Shown piece by piece: positions 1 through 8,999 of a DNA stretch of 64,000 nt. Source of the DNA: Pontibacter qinzhouensis (lineage in GTDB: Bacteria; Bacteroidota; Bacteroidia; Cytophagales; Hymenobacteraceae); the NCBI RefSeq assembly GCF_008017455.1, contig NZ_VRTY01000004.1:34486-98485 (forward strand), given 5' to 3'. The position numbers and the translations under genes are program-made. Positions within the stretch are counted from its first letter, which is position 1. Every line of letters begins with the position of its first letter. The notes beneath the pieces were generated by a model. It was not told where the DNA came from and did not search any database. It saw nothing but the letters and a program-made list of their open reading frames with translations.

Positions 1-570
1 CGGACATTAGATGAACTCCAGGTGCCATCCGTTACGATCAACGACTATAAAGGAGGGTTTATGGCCACAGAGCACCTGATCCGGAAAGGCTATAAACGCA
101 TTGTGCACATCTCTTCGGAGCGGAACCTGCCTATTTTTAGCGAACGGCTACGCGGCTACACTGATGCCCTGGCGTATTACGATCTGCCTTTTGATGAGAA
201 CCTGGTTTTCAGGGGAAACATATCGATGGAATATGGAAAGACCTGTGTGGATGCGCTACTGGAAAAGCAGGTACAGTTCGATGCCATTTTTGCACTCGAA
301 GATTATATGGCCATGGGTGCCATACACCAGCTATTAGCGCATGGCATTACGGTACCCGACCAGGTGGGCGTTATTGGGTTTGCAAACGAAGCTTTTGGAG
401 CCTACATCACTCCTACCCTCTCAACTATAGATCAGCAAACCGTGAAAATGGGCGAGGAAGTAGCTAATTTATTTCTGAAGCTGTCAAAAAACAAAAAGTT
501 TTATGAAGCAGAACCGGAACGTGTGGTGCTGGAACCTTTGCTCATGATCAGGCAATCTACAGCCAGGTAA
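1..570 (+). CDS. LacI/PurR-family transcriptional regulator, C-terminal part (5' end outside window)
   Basis: The reading frame is open from base 1, so the gene begins upstream of the window; the GTG at 22 is an internal codon (Val), not a start. The visible 189 residues are the C-terminal half of a periplasmic-binding-protein-like effector domain. The pattern NDYKGGFMATEHLI followed by a strand reading KRIVHIS is typical of LacI/GalR regulators, as are DAIFALEDYMAMGAI and GVIGFANEAFGAYITPTLSTIDQ. The N-terminal helix-turn-helix is not visible. Such proteins bind operators and respond to a sugar or nucleobase; the ligand cannot be told from here. The family assignment is firm, the specificity unknown. 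It is separated from the next gene by almost 1 kb of non-coding sequence, so its targets probably lie upstream. Confidence 0.9.
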   Translation, partial: RTLDELQVPSVTINDYKGGFMATEHLIRKGYKRIVHISSERNLPIFSERLRGYTDALAYYDLPFDENLVFRGNISMEYGKTCVDALLEKQVQFDAIFALEDYMAMGAIHQLLAHGITVPDQVGVIGFANEAFGAYITPTLSTIDQQTVKMGEEVANLFLKLSKNKKFYEAEPERVVLEPLLMIRQSTAR

Positions 571-894
571 GTACAATAAAGGTTTATTACCGGAAAGCAG
601 TAGTGTTTAAATGACGTGCAAATGGCTATACAACTAATTACTAATGTTACGCACTAATTTTTTTGTCTCCTTTGAAAACTCATTTTACAGGGAAAAATCC
701 AGCACTTAGTGCAAAGTGTTTTTCGCTAGTGCAGGCTTACAGGTCGTAACATTATCCCGAAAACTCTGGGTAAAATCAGGTTAGGGCAAGCTGACTCTTT
801 ACAATCTATAACTAAACGCGTCTCTTATTTCATCTATTTTACACCAGCGGCCTACGAGCCGTTAAGTGCATGCAATAAAAAATATATCGGGCAG

Positions 895-951
895 ACCCTT
901 GGCAAAATTCGGACGAAAATCCTTTGGAAGGTTATTTTCATTCGAATAATT
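895..951 (+). repeat. interspersed 57-59 bp repeat, copy 1
   Basis: Starts ACCCTTGG, has the core CCTTTGGAAGG and ends TTTTCATTCGAATAATT. Lies in the gene-free stretch between the LacI-type gene and the STAS-like gene. Confidence 0.85.
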
Positions 952-1043
952 TGAGAGCATAACATATTACGAGCTATTGTTATAGCTATTTTTCTATGTA
1001 TACCGCAAGTTTAGGCGCAGCCGCAACTAGTGGGAGAAATGAG

Positions 1044-1101
1044 GCAAGTTATCAACTTGCGCAAAAGTGAAAGCAGGAGGTATTCGCTAGTTTTGAAAAC
1101 T
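1044..1101. repeat. REP-like hairpin pair, degenerate
   Basis: Two short inverted repeats, gcaagtt-atc-aacttgc (1044-1060) and agtttt-g-aaaact (1089-1101), 28 bases apart. The layout resembles the clearer hairpin pair at 32294-32341. Probably a decayed REP-type element; no transposase is near. Confidence 0.35.
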
Positions 1102-1518
1102 TGCCATTATGTTAAACCACAAGTTACGTTACGCTAAACTTTCAGCATAGATAGTTATTACTACCCCTGCATATGTTATACACTCCGATTATTTGAATTC
1201 TCTAAATGAACTCAAATTTAATCTATCCGGTAAATTTTAGTTGCATGCACTTAGCATGTTGTACCCAATTTGCACCAGAGTGGCCTGCAATCCGCTAGTC
1301 TTTTCAGGCAGCTCAAGACTGCGGTATAAGAGCCAAGTCCGAGGACGCTCACGCCATGTTATATTAGTGCTATGCCGTGGCACCGCAACAATAATTAGGC
1401 AGATAGAAGAGTGCTACTTATAGAACTTTACTGTTCACTTAATTTTTGGCAGCCTGCTGATGGCCACAGCAATGCGTAGCTCTAAAAGAGGTTCCTCCTG
1501 TTTTACCTTTACTTAAGC

Positions 1519-1983
1519 TTAACAAATTACTACGGCTATACTTGCCTGCACACACACCGATAGCAAAAGTACCAAGCAGTAGTTAGCTTTATATTGTGCC
1601 AGCCAGTCGAGGGCGGCTCTTTTATCGGTAAACATGCGGCTCGGGTTTTTAGGTTTGTTAACGGCTATGTAAAAATTAGCCATCATACGGAGTACAGGAG
1701 AGGTAACCAGCAAGGCAGTGGCTGTAACCAGTTCGTTTCCTTCTTTTGCTATAAAATCGCGTGCTTCTTTGGTGGTGTTCCGGACTTTGGTGATGTCAAA
1801 AAAGCTGGGGTATGCTGTGCCTGCAATAAGTTCCAACCTATCCTGTACACATTTTTGTGCTATTTCAAGATTCAGTAGCTCAATTTTTTTAAAGTTGCAT
1901 AGAAAAATGCCGTTATCAATTGACATAACAATATAATCCGTTTCTTTGGACTTACTGTCGCTATTTTTGTCAATATTTGTCAT
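1519..1983 (-). CDS. small STAS/SpoIIAA-like hypothetical protein with an atypical C-terminal tail
   Basis: A 154-residue soluble protein. Residues 17-125 follow the strand/helix pattern of small Bacteroidota STAS-like proteins: a hydrophobic strand at YIVMSIDNGIFLCNF, a helix around EIAQKCVQDRLEL, then PSFFDITKVRNTTKEARDFIAKEGNELVTATALLVTS read with breaks, and IAVNKPKNPSRMFTDKRAALDWL. Members of this group normally end soon after the last WL motif. Here the frame runs on for about 24 hydrophobic residues (LVLLLSVCVQASIAVVIC), which suggests the original stop or frame was lost. No function is known; a regulatory role is only a guess from the fold resemblance. It is transcribed divergently from the oxoamine synthase, with 63 bases between the two starts. 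Confidence 0.6.
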   Translation of the reverse strand: MTNIDKNSDSKSKETDYIVMSIDNGIFLCNFKKIELLNLEIAQKCVQDRLELIAGTAYPSFFDITKVRNTTKEARDFIAKEGNELVTATALLVTSPVLRMMANFYIAVNKPKNPSRMFTDKRAALDWLAQYKANYCLVLLLSVCVQASIAVVIC

Positions 1984-2046
1984 AAGTTTTGAATTAATCT
2001 GACCCCGCGGTGTTACACTAGTAACCTAAGCAAATGTACTAATTAT

Positions 2047-4485
2047 ATGGCTAAAATCAGGCATAACAATATGCTCGATACAGTTGACTCTGTACTAAAC
2101 GTTTCAAAGAAAAAAGGCATCATTCACCTTCATGCCGAAGACGAAACCCTTAATGGAAAAACCCTCACCTTAAACGGCCGGCAGGTTCTGCACTTTGGAA
2201 CCTGCGGATATCTGGGGCTGGAGCACCACCCGGAAATAAAGAAAGGCGCCATAGATGCCATAGAACGCTTTGGCACACAATTCCCGATGTCCAGAACCTA
2301 CATCTCTAATCCATTATACAGAGAATTAGAAAATTTGATACAGGAAATGTACCATGCACCTGTTGTTATTTCTAAAAATTGTACACTTTCTCATCTCACC
2401 ACCATCCCTAGTATTATCAGGCAGACGGACTTGGTTATACTTGACCACCAGGTGCATGCCAGCGTGCAGGAAGCGGTAAAGAAAATGCTGAGCCAGGGTA
2501 TTACTGTGGAGATGATCCGGCACAATAACCTGGAGATGCTGGAAGAACGCATAAAGAAGCAGCGAAGCAAGTTCGACAGAATCTGGTATATGGCTGATGG
2601 TGTGTATTCTATGTACGGAGATTTTGCACCTATCAAAGAAATGATAGCCTTAGCAGAAAAGTACGAGCAATTGCACTTATACGTAGACGATGCCCATGGC
2701 ATGAGCTGGGCAGGCCAACATGGCACCGGTTATGTAATGAGCCAGATGGAAGGCGGACTCTACCGAAAAATGATTCTGACCGCGAACCTTGGCAAAGGCT
2801 TTGGGGCCTGCGGAGGTCTGTCGCTGTTCCCGAACGAAGAATGGTACAACAAGGTCAATAACTTTGGTGGCCCGCTCACGTTTTCGGTTCAGATAGAGCC
2901 TGCGACCCTAGGCGCTGCCCTTGCCTCTGCCAAAATACACATGAGCGATGAACTCGTAGGTTACCAGCAGGAACTACAGGATAAGATTGCCTATTTCAAC
3001 GAGTTACTAAAGCAGACAAACCTGCCGCTTGTACACGAATGCAACAGCCCGATATTCTTTATCGGCACCGGCACCATGGACATGGGCAACCACCTGGTAC
3101 AGCAATTGCTAAACGATGGCATTTACGTTAACCTTGCTACTTTTCCAGCTGTACCCGCCAAAAACATCGGCATCCGGATTACCATATCGCGGAGCAACTC
3201 TTACGAAGACATAGCTGAGCTGGTGGCAAAGCTACAGTTGCATTTTAACGAAGCACTGGCTGAAACAAACCAGACGGTAGACAAAATAAGGAAGGCTTTT
3301 AAAATGGCCCCGCTGCCGGAAAGCCAATCGCAGGTGAAACTCGTATCGGATGGCACTTTACGCTTAAAAAGCTACAACTCCATAACCGAACTCAATGAAG
3401 CCACCTGGAACACCTATCTGGGTAAAAATGCCTTGTTCGATTGGGCTGGACTTAAATTTTTAGAGAATTCCTTTACTGGCAATCATCAAAAAGAAAACAA
3501 CTGGGATTTCAGGTATTATGTAGTTGAGGGTCCGGAAGGCAATATCGTGCTCATGACCTTTGTAGTAATCGCGCTCCAGAAAGACGACATGTTCTCGGAA
3601 GCATCTATATCGAAAGCCATGGAAGAAGAGCGGTTGCTGAACCCCTATTACCTCACCTCCACCGGTATATTAATGGGCTCTCAGTTCACCGAAGGCAACC
3701 ACATGTACCTCGACCGGCAAAGTCCTTACTGGAAAAGTGCACTGAAGGCACTGATAGCTGAACTGTATCAGGAACAGGAAAAGACAAACGCCAGTAACAT
3801 TCTGCTTCGGGATTTAAATGCAACCGACCCCGAAATGGACGAGTTTATGGTAGAGCACGACTTCGTTAAAATTGACCTGCCGGAATCTTGTGTTGTTGAA
3901 AATCTGGACTGGAAATCGGAACAGGAGTTCCTAAGCACACTTTCCAGGAAAAACCGGAAAAACTTTGTGCAGAAGGTTAAGCGGAACGAACCTTTTTATA
4001 CCGTTGAAATCAAAAGTAAGCTCACGCCGGAGGAGCTTGCCTATACAATTGAGCTCTATAAAAATGTAAAAAACAATAACTTTGGCATCAATAACTTTGT
4101 TTACCCTGCAAATGTGTTCCAGCAGATGAACGAAGACAGTGCCTGGGAATTTGTAGTGCTATATTTAAAAGAGGAAATCACAGACAACAGACTACCTGTT
4201 TCTGTTTGCATGTGCCACCTCAACCACGACCAAATTTACAGCCCTGCCCTAATTGGTATGGATTACGCCTACCTGCTGGAGTACGGTGTTTACAGGCAGA
4301 CCCTGTGGCAGGTAGTAAAACGAGCCAATGCACTTGAGTGTAGAAAAATTAATTTTGGCATCTCAGCTTCCATCGAAAAGAAGAAGTTTGGAGCCAAACT
4401 TTATCCAAAAGTAGGGTACTACCAAGCCAAAGATAATTTTACAATGGAAATGATGCAGGCCACCATTGCCATTGAACAAGAATAA
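2047..4485 (+). CDS. alpha-oxoamine synthase (class I/II aminotransferase fold) fused to a GNAT acyltransferase
   Basis: An 812-residue fusion. Residues about 40-400 are a PLP enzyme of the KBL/AONS/serine-palmitoyltransferase family: glycine-rich entry GTCGYLGLEHHP (51-62), the PLP-binding VDDAHG with D215 and H217, and the Schiff-base lysine K250 in NLGKGFGACGG. These enzymes condense an amino acid with an acyl-CoA with loss of CO2. Residues about 430-810 resemble the GNAT fold of BioF2/FemAB-like proteins, including LSRKNRKNFVQKVKR and, near the C-terminus, a segment around KKKFGAKLYPKVGYY. The fusion could make and then N-acylate a long-chain amino base. Sphingoid-base or sulfonolipid (capnine-type) synthesis are known roles for oxoamine synthases in Bacteroidota, but the substrate here is not determinable. 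The ATG at 2047 is the natural start. An inverted repeat follows at 4531-4593. Confidence 0.85.
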   Translation: MAKIRHNNMLDTVDSVLNVSKKKGIIHLHAEDETLNGKTLTLNGRQVLHFGTCGYLGLEHHPEIKKGAIDAIERFGTQFPMSRTYISNPLYRELENLIQEMYHAPVVISKNCTLSHLTTIPSIIRQTDLVILDHQVHASVQEAVKKMLSQGITVEMIRHNNLEMLEERIKKQRSKFDRIWYMADGVYSMYGDFAPIKEMIALAEKYEQLHLYVDDAHGMSWAGQHGTGYVMSQMEGGLYRKMILTANLGKGFGACGGLSLFPNEEWYNKVNNFGGPLTFSVQIEPATLGAALASAKIHMSDELVGYQQELQDKIAYFNELLKQTNLPLVHECNSPIFFIGTGTMDMGNHLVQQLLNDGIYVNLATFPAVPAKNIGIRITISRSNSYEDIAELVAKLQLHFNEALAETNQTVDKIRKAFKMAPLPESQSQVKLVSDGTLRLKSYNSITELNEATWNTYLGKNALFDWAGLKFLENSFTGNHQKENNWDFRYYVVEGPEGNIVLMTFVVIALQKDDMFSEASISKAMEEERLLNPYYLTSTGILMGSQFTEGNHMYLDRQSPYWKSALKALIAELYQEQEKTNASNILLRDLNATDPEMDEFMVEHDFVKIDLPESCVVENLDWKSEQEFLSTLSRKNRKNFVQKVKRNEPFYTVEIKSKLTPEELAYTIELYKNVKNNNFGINNFVYPANVFQQMNEDSAWEFVVLYLKEEITDNRLPVSVCMCHLNHDQIYSPALIGMDYAYLLEYGVYRQTLWQVVKRANALECRKINFGISASIEKKKFGAKLYPKVGYYQAKDNFTMEMMQATIAIEQE

Positions 4486-4530
4486 CCACCTGTTTAGGTT
4501 GGCGTAAGTTAAGGCAAATTAAACACCAGT

Positions 4531-4593
4531 TCCGCTACTGAAATTTTCAGCATCTAATTAGTTTATTTAGAGCCCGAAAATTTCAGTAGCGGA
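4531..4593 (+). terminator. 17-bp perfect inverted repeat after the oxoamine synthase
   Basis: Arms tccgctactgaaatttt (4531-4547) and its exact complement (4577-4593) with a 29-base loop, 45 bases past the stop. No long T-run follows, so it is a terminator-like or mRNA-end structure. Confidence 0.55.
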
Positions 4594-4692
4594 CCGGCTT
4601 TAAGTATTTGCCAATTTATTTGAAACTGTGTAACAGATAAATTTACATCTGATTTTTTAATGCACTTCACGAACAGTATTCTAATTATTTAA

Positions 4693-6381
4693 GTGAAAGT
4701 TCTGAAAGAAAGAATAGAAGATATAATCTCGCTCATTGCAGAAGTAGCCAACGGAAACTTCGATTACCAGATAGAGGCGACTGAAACTGGTGATGAACTG
4801 GATGCCATTATTTCTGGGATAAGCATGCTGGGTCAGGAGCTGAAGAGCTCTACAGTTTCCCGCGACTTTATGCAAAGCATATACCAGGGTGTGGTGGACA
4901 TGTTAGTTATATTAAACCCGGATCTTACGGTACGCGCTGTAAACGAGGCCTTCGAGGAACTGCTGGACCTAAAGGAGGAAGAAGTGGCGGGCCAGCAATT
5001 AGCAGATTTGGTACACCCTAACGATGCCCTTAGGTTACAGGCTGCCTACACCAAGTTTAAGGCAGAAGGCAAATGCCTGAACGTGGAATTGCTGCTGCAG
5101 CCCCGACACCGCCAAAACCCTTTGCCAGTTTCCTGCTCTTTTTCTTATCTAAAGAACAGCCAGAAGGAAATTGATGGCATCCTGATAATTGCCAAAGACA
5201 TAACCGAAATTAAACGAACGGAGCAGGAACTGAAAGAAGCCAAGAACAAAGCCGAAGCAGCGAACGAGGCCAAAAGCAATTTCCTGTCCAGCATGAGTCA
5301 CGAGATCAGGACGCCACTGAATGGGATAATGGGCTTTACCGACCTGCTCATGCAAACCGACCTGAACAAGTCTCAGAAACAGTACCTGAACCTGATAAAA
5401 ACCTCCGGCTCCACCCTCACCAAGCTCCTCAGCGACATACTGGACCTGCACCGGATAGAGCAGGACAAAATATCGTTGGAGCTGATACCTTTCGACTTAA
5501 GAACTACTGCTTCAGCCAACCTGGAGCCCTACAAACACCTGGCGCAAGCTAAGAAAGTAGCTTTTAGCTACACATTTGATGAAGCCATTCCGGAAATCGT
5601 TATCGGAGATCCAAACCGCATAAACCAGGTTCTCATAAACCTGGTGAGCAACGCCATAAAATTTACCGAAAACGGAGCCATTACCATTCATCACCGGGTA
5701 GATAAAATTGACCAGGAGAACCTGTTGCTCACCTGCACGGTAACCGATACCGGCGTAGGCATTCCGGCTGCCAAACAAGCTATAATTTTCGATTCCTTTA
5801 CGCAGTCAGACCAATCTACCTCGCGCCGTTACGGTGGTTTCGGACTCGGACTGACCATCAGTAAAAAGCTTGTTGCTATTCTGGATGGTGAGTTAGGAGT
5901 TGTTAGTCCACCGCCGGGGAAGCAGCAGGGCTCTTCTTTCTGGTTTACTGTGAAACTACAAGCAGCCAACAATCAGCCTGAAGATACTTCCGCTGACCTG
6001 GTGGAGCTGGACTTTAGACTAGAGAAGGAAAAGAAGATATTGGTGGTTGACGATAATGAAATAAATATCTTCCTGATGCAGGATATTCTGGAAAATTTTG
6101 GTGCTACCGTCACCACGGCCCTAAGTGGCGAAGAAGCCATTACATTAGCGCATGACACACCCTTCGATATCATATTTATGGATATACAAATGCCGGATAT
6201 TGATGGATTGGAAGCCACAGCCGAACTCCGGAAAGCAGGTTTTACAGGAACCATTATTGCCTTTTCGGCCAACGCTTATAAAGATGATATTTACAAAAGC
6301 CTGGCCGCCGGCATGAATGACCACCTCTGCAAACCATTCACCCAGGAAGATCTGATTGCCCTGTTAACCAAATGGGGCTGA
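4693..6381 (+). CDS. cytoplasmic hybrid sensor histidine kinase (HAMP-like, PAS, HisKA, HATPase, receiver)
   Basis: 562 residues, no membrane segment. Order: HAMP-like helix pair (about 1-55, with ANGNFDYQI), PAS (about 58-172, ending in the PAC-like GILIIAKDITEIKR), HisKA with phospho-acceptor H203 in SSMSHEIRTPLNGI, HATPase_c with N box around N320, G1 box DTGVGIP (352-358) and G2 box GGFGLGLTIS, then a receiver domain with acidic pair VVDDNE, phospho-acceptor D497 in FMDIQMPDIDG and conserved K547. The receiver implies phosphorelay to a separate Hpt or regulator, not seen nearby. The start is GTG at 4693, immediately after an in-frame stop, with no Shine-Dalgarno; the next in-frame ATG would remove the HAMP-like part, so GTG is preferred. 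Input signal unknown. Confidence 0.9.
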   Translation: MKVLKERIEDIISLIAEVANGNFDYQIEATETGDELDAIISGISMLGQELKSSTVSRDFMQSIYQGVVDMLVILNPDLTVRAVNEAFEELLDLKEEEVAGQQLADLVHPNDALRLQAAYTKFKAEGKCLNVELLLQPRHRQNPLPVSCSFSYLKNSQKEIDGILIIAKDITEIKRTEQELKEAKNKAEAANEAKSNFLSSMSHEIRTPLNGIMGFTDLLMQTDLNKSQKQYLNLIKTSGSTLTKLLSDILDLHRIEQDKISLELIPFDLRTTASANLEPYKHLAQAKKVAFSYTFDEAIPEIVIGDPNRINQVLINLVSNAIKFTENGAITIHHRVDKIDQENLLLTCTVTDTGVGIPAAKQAIIFDSFTQSDQSTSRRYGGFGLGLTISKKLVAILDGELGVVSPPPGKQQGSSFWFTVKLQAANNQPEDTSADLVELDFRLEKEKKILVVDDNEINIFLMQDILENFGATVTTALSGEEAITLAHDTPFDIIFMDIQMPDIDGLEATAELRKAGFTGTIIAFSANAYKDDIYKSLAAGMNDHLCKPFTQEDLIALLTKWG

Positions 6382-6399
6382 TCCTGTTTCTACAAAACG

Positions 6400-6452
6400 A
6401 CTCAAACCAGCAGCGGCCACTCAACTGAAGAGTGGCCGCTGCTGGTTTGAGT
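6400..6452. terminator. bidirectional terminator between the kinase and galT
   Basis: A perfect 23-bp inverted repeat (6400-6422 with 6430-6452, arms beginning actcaaaccagc) with a 7-base loop. It lies between the stop of the plus-strand kinase (6381) and the stop of the minus-strand galT (6469), so it can end both transcripts. Confidence 0.85.
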
Positions 6453-6468
6453 ACAGAAACTTGGAGGT

Positions 6469-7494
6469 TTAAACCAGATTTCTTAATCTGTCTGCACTGG
6501 CTTCCGGGGTAATATCGCGTTGCGGATCACCTAACATTTCGTAGCCTACCATAAATTTTTTAACGGAGGCAGACCGCAGCAGTGGCGGGTAAAAGTGCAT
6601 GTGGAAATGCCAGCCTGTATGAGCCTGCCCATCCGTTGGGCTTTGATGTATACCAGCCGAATAAGGGAAAGAAATATTAAATACTCTGTCGTAGGCCATC
6701 GTCAACTTTTTAATGGCATCGGCAAAAGCATCTTTCTCGTTACTGTCCATCTGCGCGATGTGCTGAAAATGGCGCTTGCTGATGATGATAGTCTCGAAAG
6801 GCCAAACAGCCCAGAATGGTACCAAAACTGCAAAATGCTCATTCTGATATACCACACGTTGCTTCTCCTCCAGTTCCAGCTGCACATAATCGAATAGTAA
6901 GCTCCGCCCATGCTCCTGAAAGTAAGCCTCCTGCTGCACCGTTTCTTTTGCCGGCTCACCTGGCACCGAACTCTGTGCCCAGATCTGGCCATGCGGGTGC
7001 GGATTACTACAGCCCATTACCTGGCCTTTGTTTTCGAAAATCTGCACGTAATTAATAAAGTCGAGTTTGCCAAGCTCCAGGTACTGCTCCTCCCACAGAT
7101 CCACTACCTTTCGGATGTCAGCTACCTCCATATCGGGGAGGGTAAGGTCGTGGCGCGGCGAAAAACAGATAACCTTGCTAATGCCCCGTTCACTTTCTGC
7201 CTGCAGCAAACCTCCTTTAGAAAATGAGCCAGCTGGCGTATCGGCTTGCAAGGCTCCAAAATCGTTTTGAAAAATAAATGTTGCCTCGTAGGCCGGGTTC
7301 TGCTCACCGTTAACGCGCGTGTTGCCGGGGCACAGGTAGCAGGTGGGGTCGTATGCCGGTCTGGCCTCTTTCTCTACAGCCTCCTGCTGCCCTTGCCAGG
7401 GCCTTTTTGCCCGGTGCGGCGATACCAGCACCCATTCTCCTTTTAAAGGGTTGTAGCGCCGGTGTGGGTGCTCTTCTAAATCAAATGCACTCAT
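6469..7494 (-). CDS. galT: galactose-1-phosphate uridylyltransferase
   Basis: 341 residues, the normal GalT length. Exchanges UMP between UDP-glucose and galactose-1-phosphate in the Leloir pathway, via a uridylyl-histidine intermediate. The active-site motif [10 protein letters not shown] is present with the likely nucleophile H168. The expected zinc ligands C52, C55 (CYLCPG), H115 (SPRHD) and H166 are all in place, so the enzyme looks functional. A C-terminal HIT-like half carries GIHQSPTDG and HFHMHFYPP. It is the last gene of the galM-galK-galT group on the minus strand, 69 bases after galK, and is closed by the hairpin at 6400-6452. Confidence 0.97.
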   Translation of the reverse strand: MSAFDLEEHPHRRYNPLKGEWVLVSPHRAKRPWQGQQEAVEKEARPAYDPTCYLCPGNTRVNGEQNPAYEATFIFQNDFGALQADTPAGSFSKGGLLQAESERGISKVICFSPRHDLTLPDMEVADIRKVVDLWEEQYLELGKLDFINYVQIFENKGQVMGCSNPHPHGQIWAQSSVPGEPAKETVQQEAYFQEHGRSLLFDYVQLELEEKQRVVYQNEHFAVLVPFWAVWPFETIIISKRHFQHIAQMDSNEKDAFADAIKKLTMAYDRVFNISFPYSAGIHQSPTDGQAHTGWHFHMHFYPPLLRSASVKKFMVGYEMLGDPQRDITPEASADRLRNLV

Positions 7495-7563
7495 ATAGTT
7501 ATATTATTTATTGCCGCCTCTAAGCGACATACGTTCAGAAAATCAGGTAAAATAGCAACGCAG

Positions 7564-8712
7564 TTAAGAGATCTGGCTGCTGCCATCCACAATCTGGGCT
7601 ACATATACTTTAGGTTCCCGCCCGAAATGTTCCTGGTAAGCCGTACTTGCCTGCTGGGTATACTCCTCTATTTTATTGGCGTGCACAATATTAATGGTGC
7701 AACCGCCAAAGCCACCGCCCATCATGCGGGCTCCCAGAACAGCTTGGTTCTTGCGCGCCTGCTCTACCAGAAAATCAAGTTCGGGGCAACTTACCTCGTA
7801 CTGGTGCTGCAAACCTTCGTGCGAGGCGTACATTTTTTCACCGAAGCCTTTCAGATTGCCCTGCGCCAGGTCCTGGCAAGCTTCTAATACTCTGTTATTC
7901 TCCTGCACCACATACAGGCAACGTTTATAAGTAACCGGTTCAAATTCCTGCTCATGCTTCTCCAGCATCTCCACCGTTACGTCGCGGAGGCTGTTAACCT
8001 GGGGGTAGTGCTGCCGGAGCAAAGCTACGCCTGCCTCACATTCCTGCCGGCGGGTGTTGTATTCCGATGAGGCTAGCGAGTGCTTTACCTGCGTGTCGAG
8101 CAACACAATGCGGTATTCGTCCAGGTCAGAGGTAAAGTATTCGTATTCCAATGAGCGACAATCCAGCTTCACGACATGCCCGCTTTTGCCGAACATGCTG
8201 GCGAACTGGTCCATGATACCGCACATAACGCCAGCATATTCATGCTCGGCTTTCTGCGCCATCTTTACCAGATCAAATTTTTCTACTCCTAACCCATAGA
8301 TCTGGTTTAACGCAAACGCCAAGCCACACTCTACTGCCGCCGAAGAAGACAAGCCTGCTCCGATAGGAATATTGCCGCCAAACACCAGGTCGAAACCGGG
8401 AATGTGGTGACCAGCCTTCTGAAACTGCGCTACTACGCCCAGCAGGTAATTAGCCCAACCCAGCTGGCTTGGCTGCACCTCCGTCAGGTCGAAGGTGGCA
8501 CTTTCGTCCATATCGTAGGAGTAGGCCCGGAAGGCTTGGGTGCCGTTGGGCGCTACCGCAAAGTAAATCTCTTTGTTGATGGCAGCCGGCAGTACAAAGC
8601 CTTCGTTATAATCGGTGTGCTCGCCTATCAGGTTTACGCGGCCCGGAGACCGGAACAATAAAGGCTCCTGCTGATACAGTGAAAAAAATTTGTCTTTAAT
8701 TTGATCTATCAT
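7564..8712 (-). CDS. galK: galactokinase
   Basis: 382 residues, the normal length for a GHMP-family galactokinase. Phosphorylates alpha-D-galactose at C1 with ATP. The galactokinase signature is at residues 22-42 (SPGRVNLIGEHTDYNEGF), the ATP-binding GHMP motif at about 115-128 (PIGAGLSSSAAVE), and the C-terminal glycine-rich motif MMGGGFGGCTI near residue 345. It lies between galM and galT on the same strand and is very likely co-transcribed with galT (69 bases apart). Confidence 0.97.
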   Translation of the reverse strand: MIDQIKDKFFSLYQQEPLLFRSPGRVNLIGEHTDYNEGFVLPAAINKEIYFAVAPNGTQAFRAYSYDMDESATFDLTEVQPSQLGWANYLLGVVAQFQKAGHHIPGFDLVFGGNIPIGAGLSSSAAVECGLAFALNQIYGLGVEKFDLVKMAQKAEHEYAGVMCGIMDQFASMFGKSGHVVKLDCRSLEYEYFTSDLDEYRIVLLDTQVKHSLASSEYNTRRQECEAGVALLRQHYPQVNSLRDVTVEMLEKHEQEFEPVTYKRCLYVVQENNRVLEACQDLAQGNLKGFGEKMYASHEGLQHQYEVSCPELDFLVEQARKNQAVLGARMMGGGFGGCTINIVHANKIEEYTQQASTAYQEHFGREPKVYVAQIVDGSSQIS

Positions 8713-8786
8713 ATTGGTTGCTTTGAGAGCTGCCCGTTTTGCATTCGTTATAAATATACTTTTCAGGTTATGTATGGAGCCAGACC

Positions 8787-8844
8787 AATTCTGCTAATGA
8801 AATTGGCCTTCCAACGGAAATTTCACTATTTTTTGTCAAGGGTA
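8787..8844 (-). repeat. interspersed repeat, copy 2
   Basis: Reverse orientation; the complement reads TACCCTTGAC, then a core CCGTTGGAAGG, then a 3' box with GCAGAATT. Lies in the 287-base gap between galM and galK. Confidence 0.85.
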
Positions 8845-8999
8845 CAGCCTGTAAATATCGGCAAGCCTTAAGCCCTTTAACGCTAAAGCGGCTATTTAAG
8901 AGGTTAGGTACACGACACATGCCGGTGAGAGTTTGCGGCATGGGCTGGCACATTATGTTCATAAAAGCGATACACTTTTGTTATGCACCCACCTACTGC

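Larger units (their letters stand above)
571..1518. other. gene-free stretch with a repeat copy and decayed hairpins
   Basis: No convincing coding region is seen; a 60-codon frame at 1241-1423 has no recognisable features. The stretch holds one copy of the interspersed repeat (895-951), small hairpins (1044-1060, gcaagtt/aacttgc; 1089-1101, agtttt/aaaact) that resemble the REP-like pair near 32.3 kb, and a 10-bp inverted repeat (642-651 with 745-754, taatgttacg/cgtaacatta). It looks like a decayed region. Confidence 0.5.

Noticed and set aside
1241..1423. 60-codon ORF in the gene-free stretch
   Set aside because: No signal, membrane or domain pattern, and cysteine- and arginine-rich composition like random frame; surrounded by decayed sequence.
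8768..8962. 64-codon ORF between galM and galK
   Set aside because: It spans repeat copy 2 and has no coding character.
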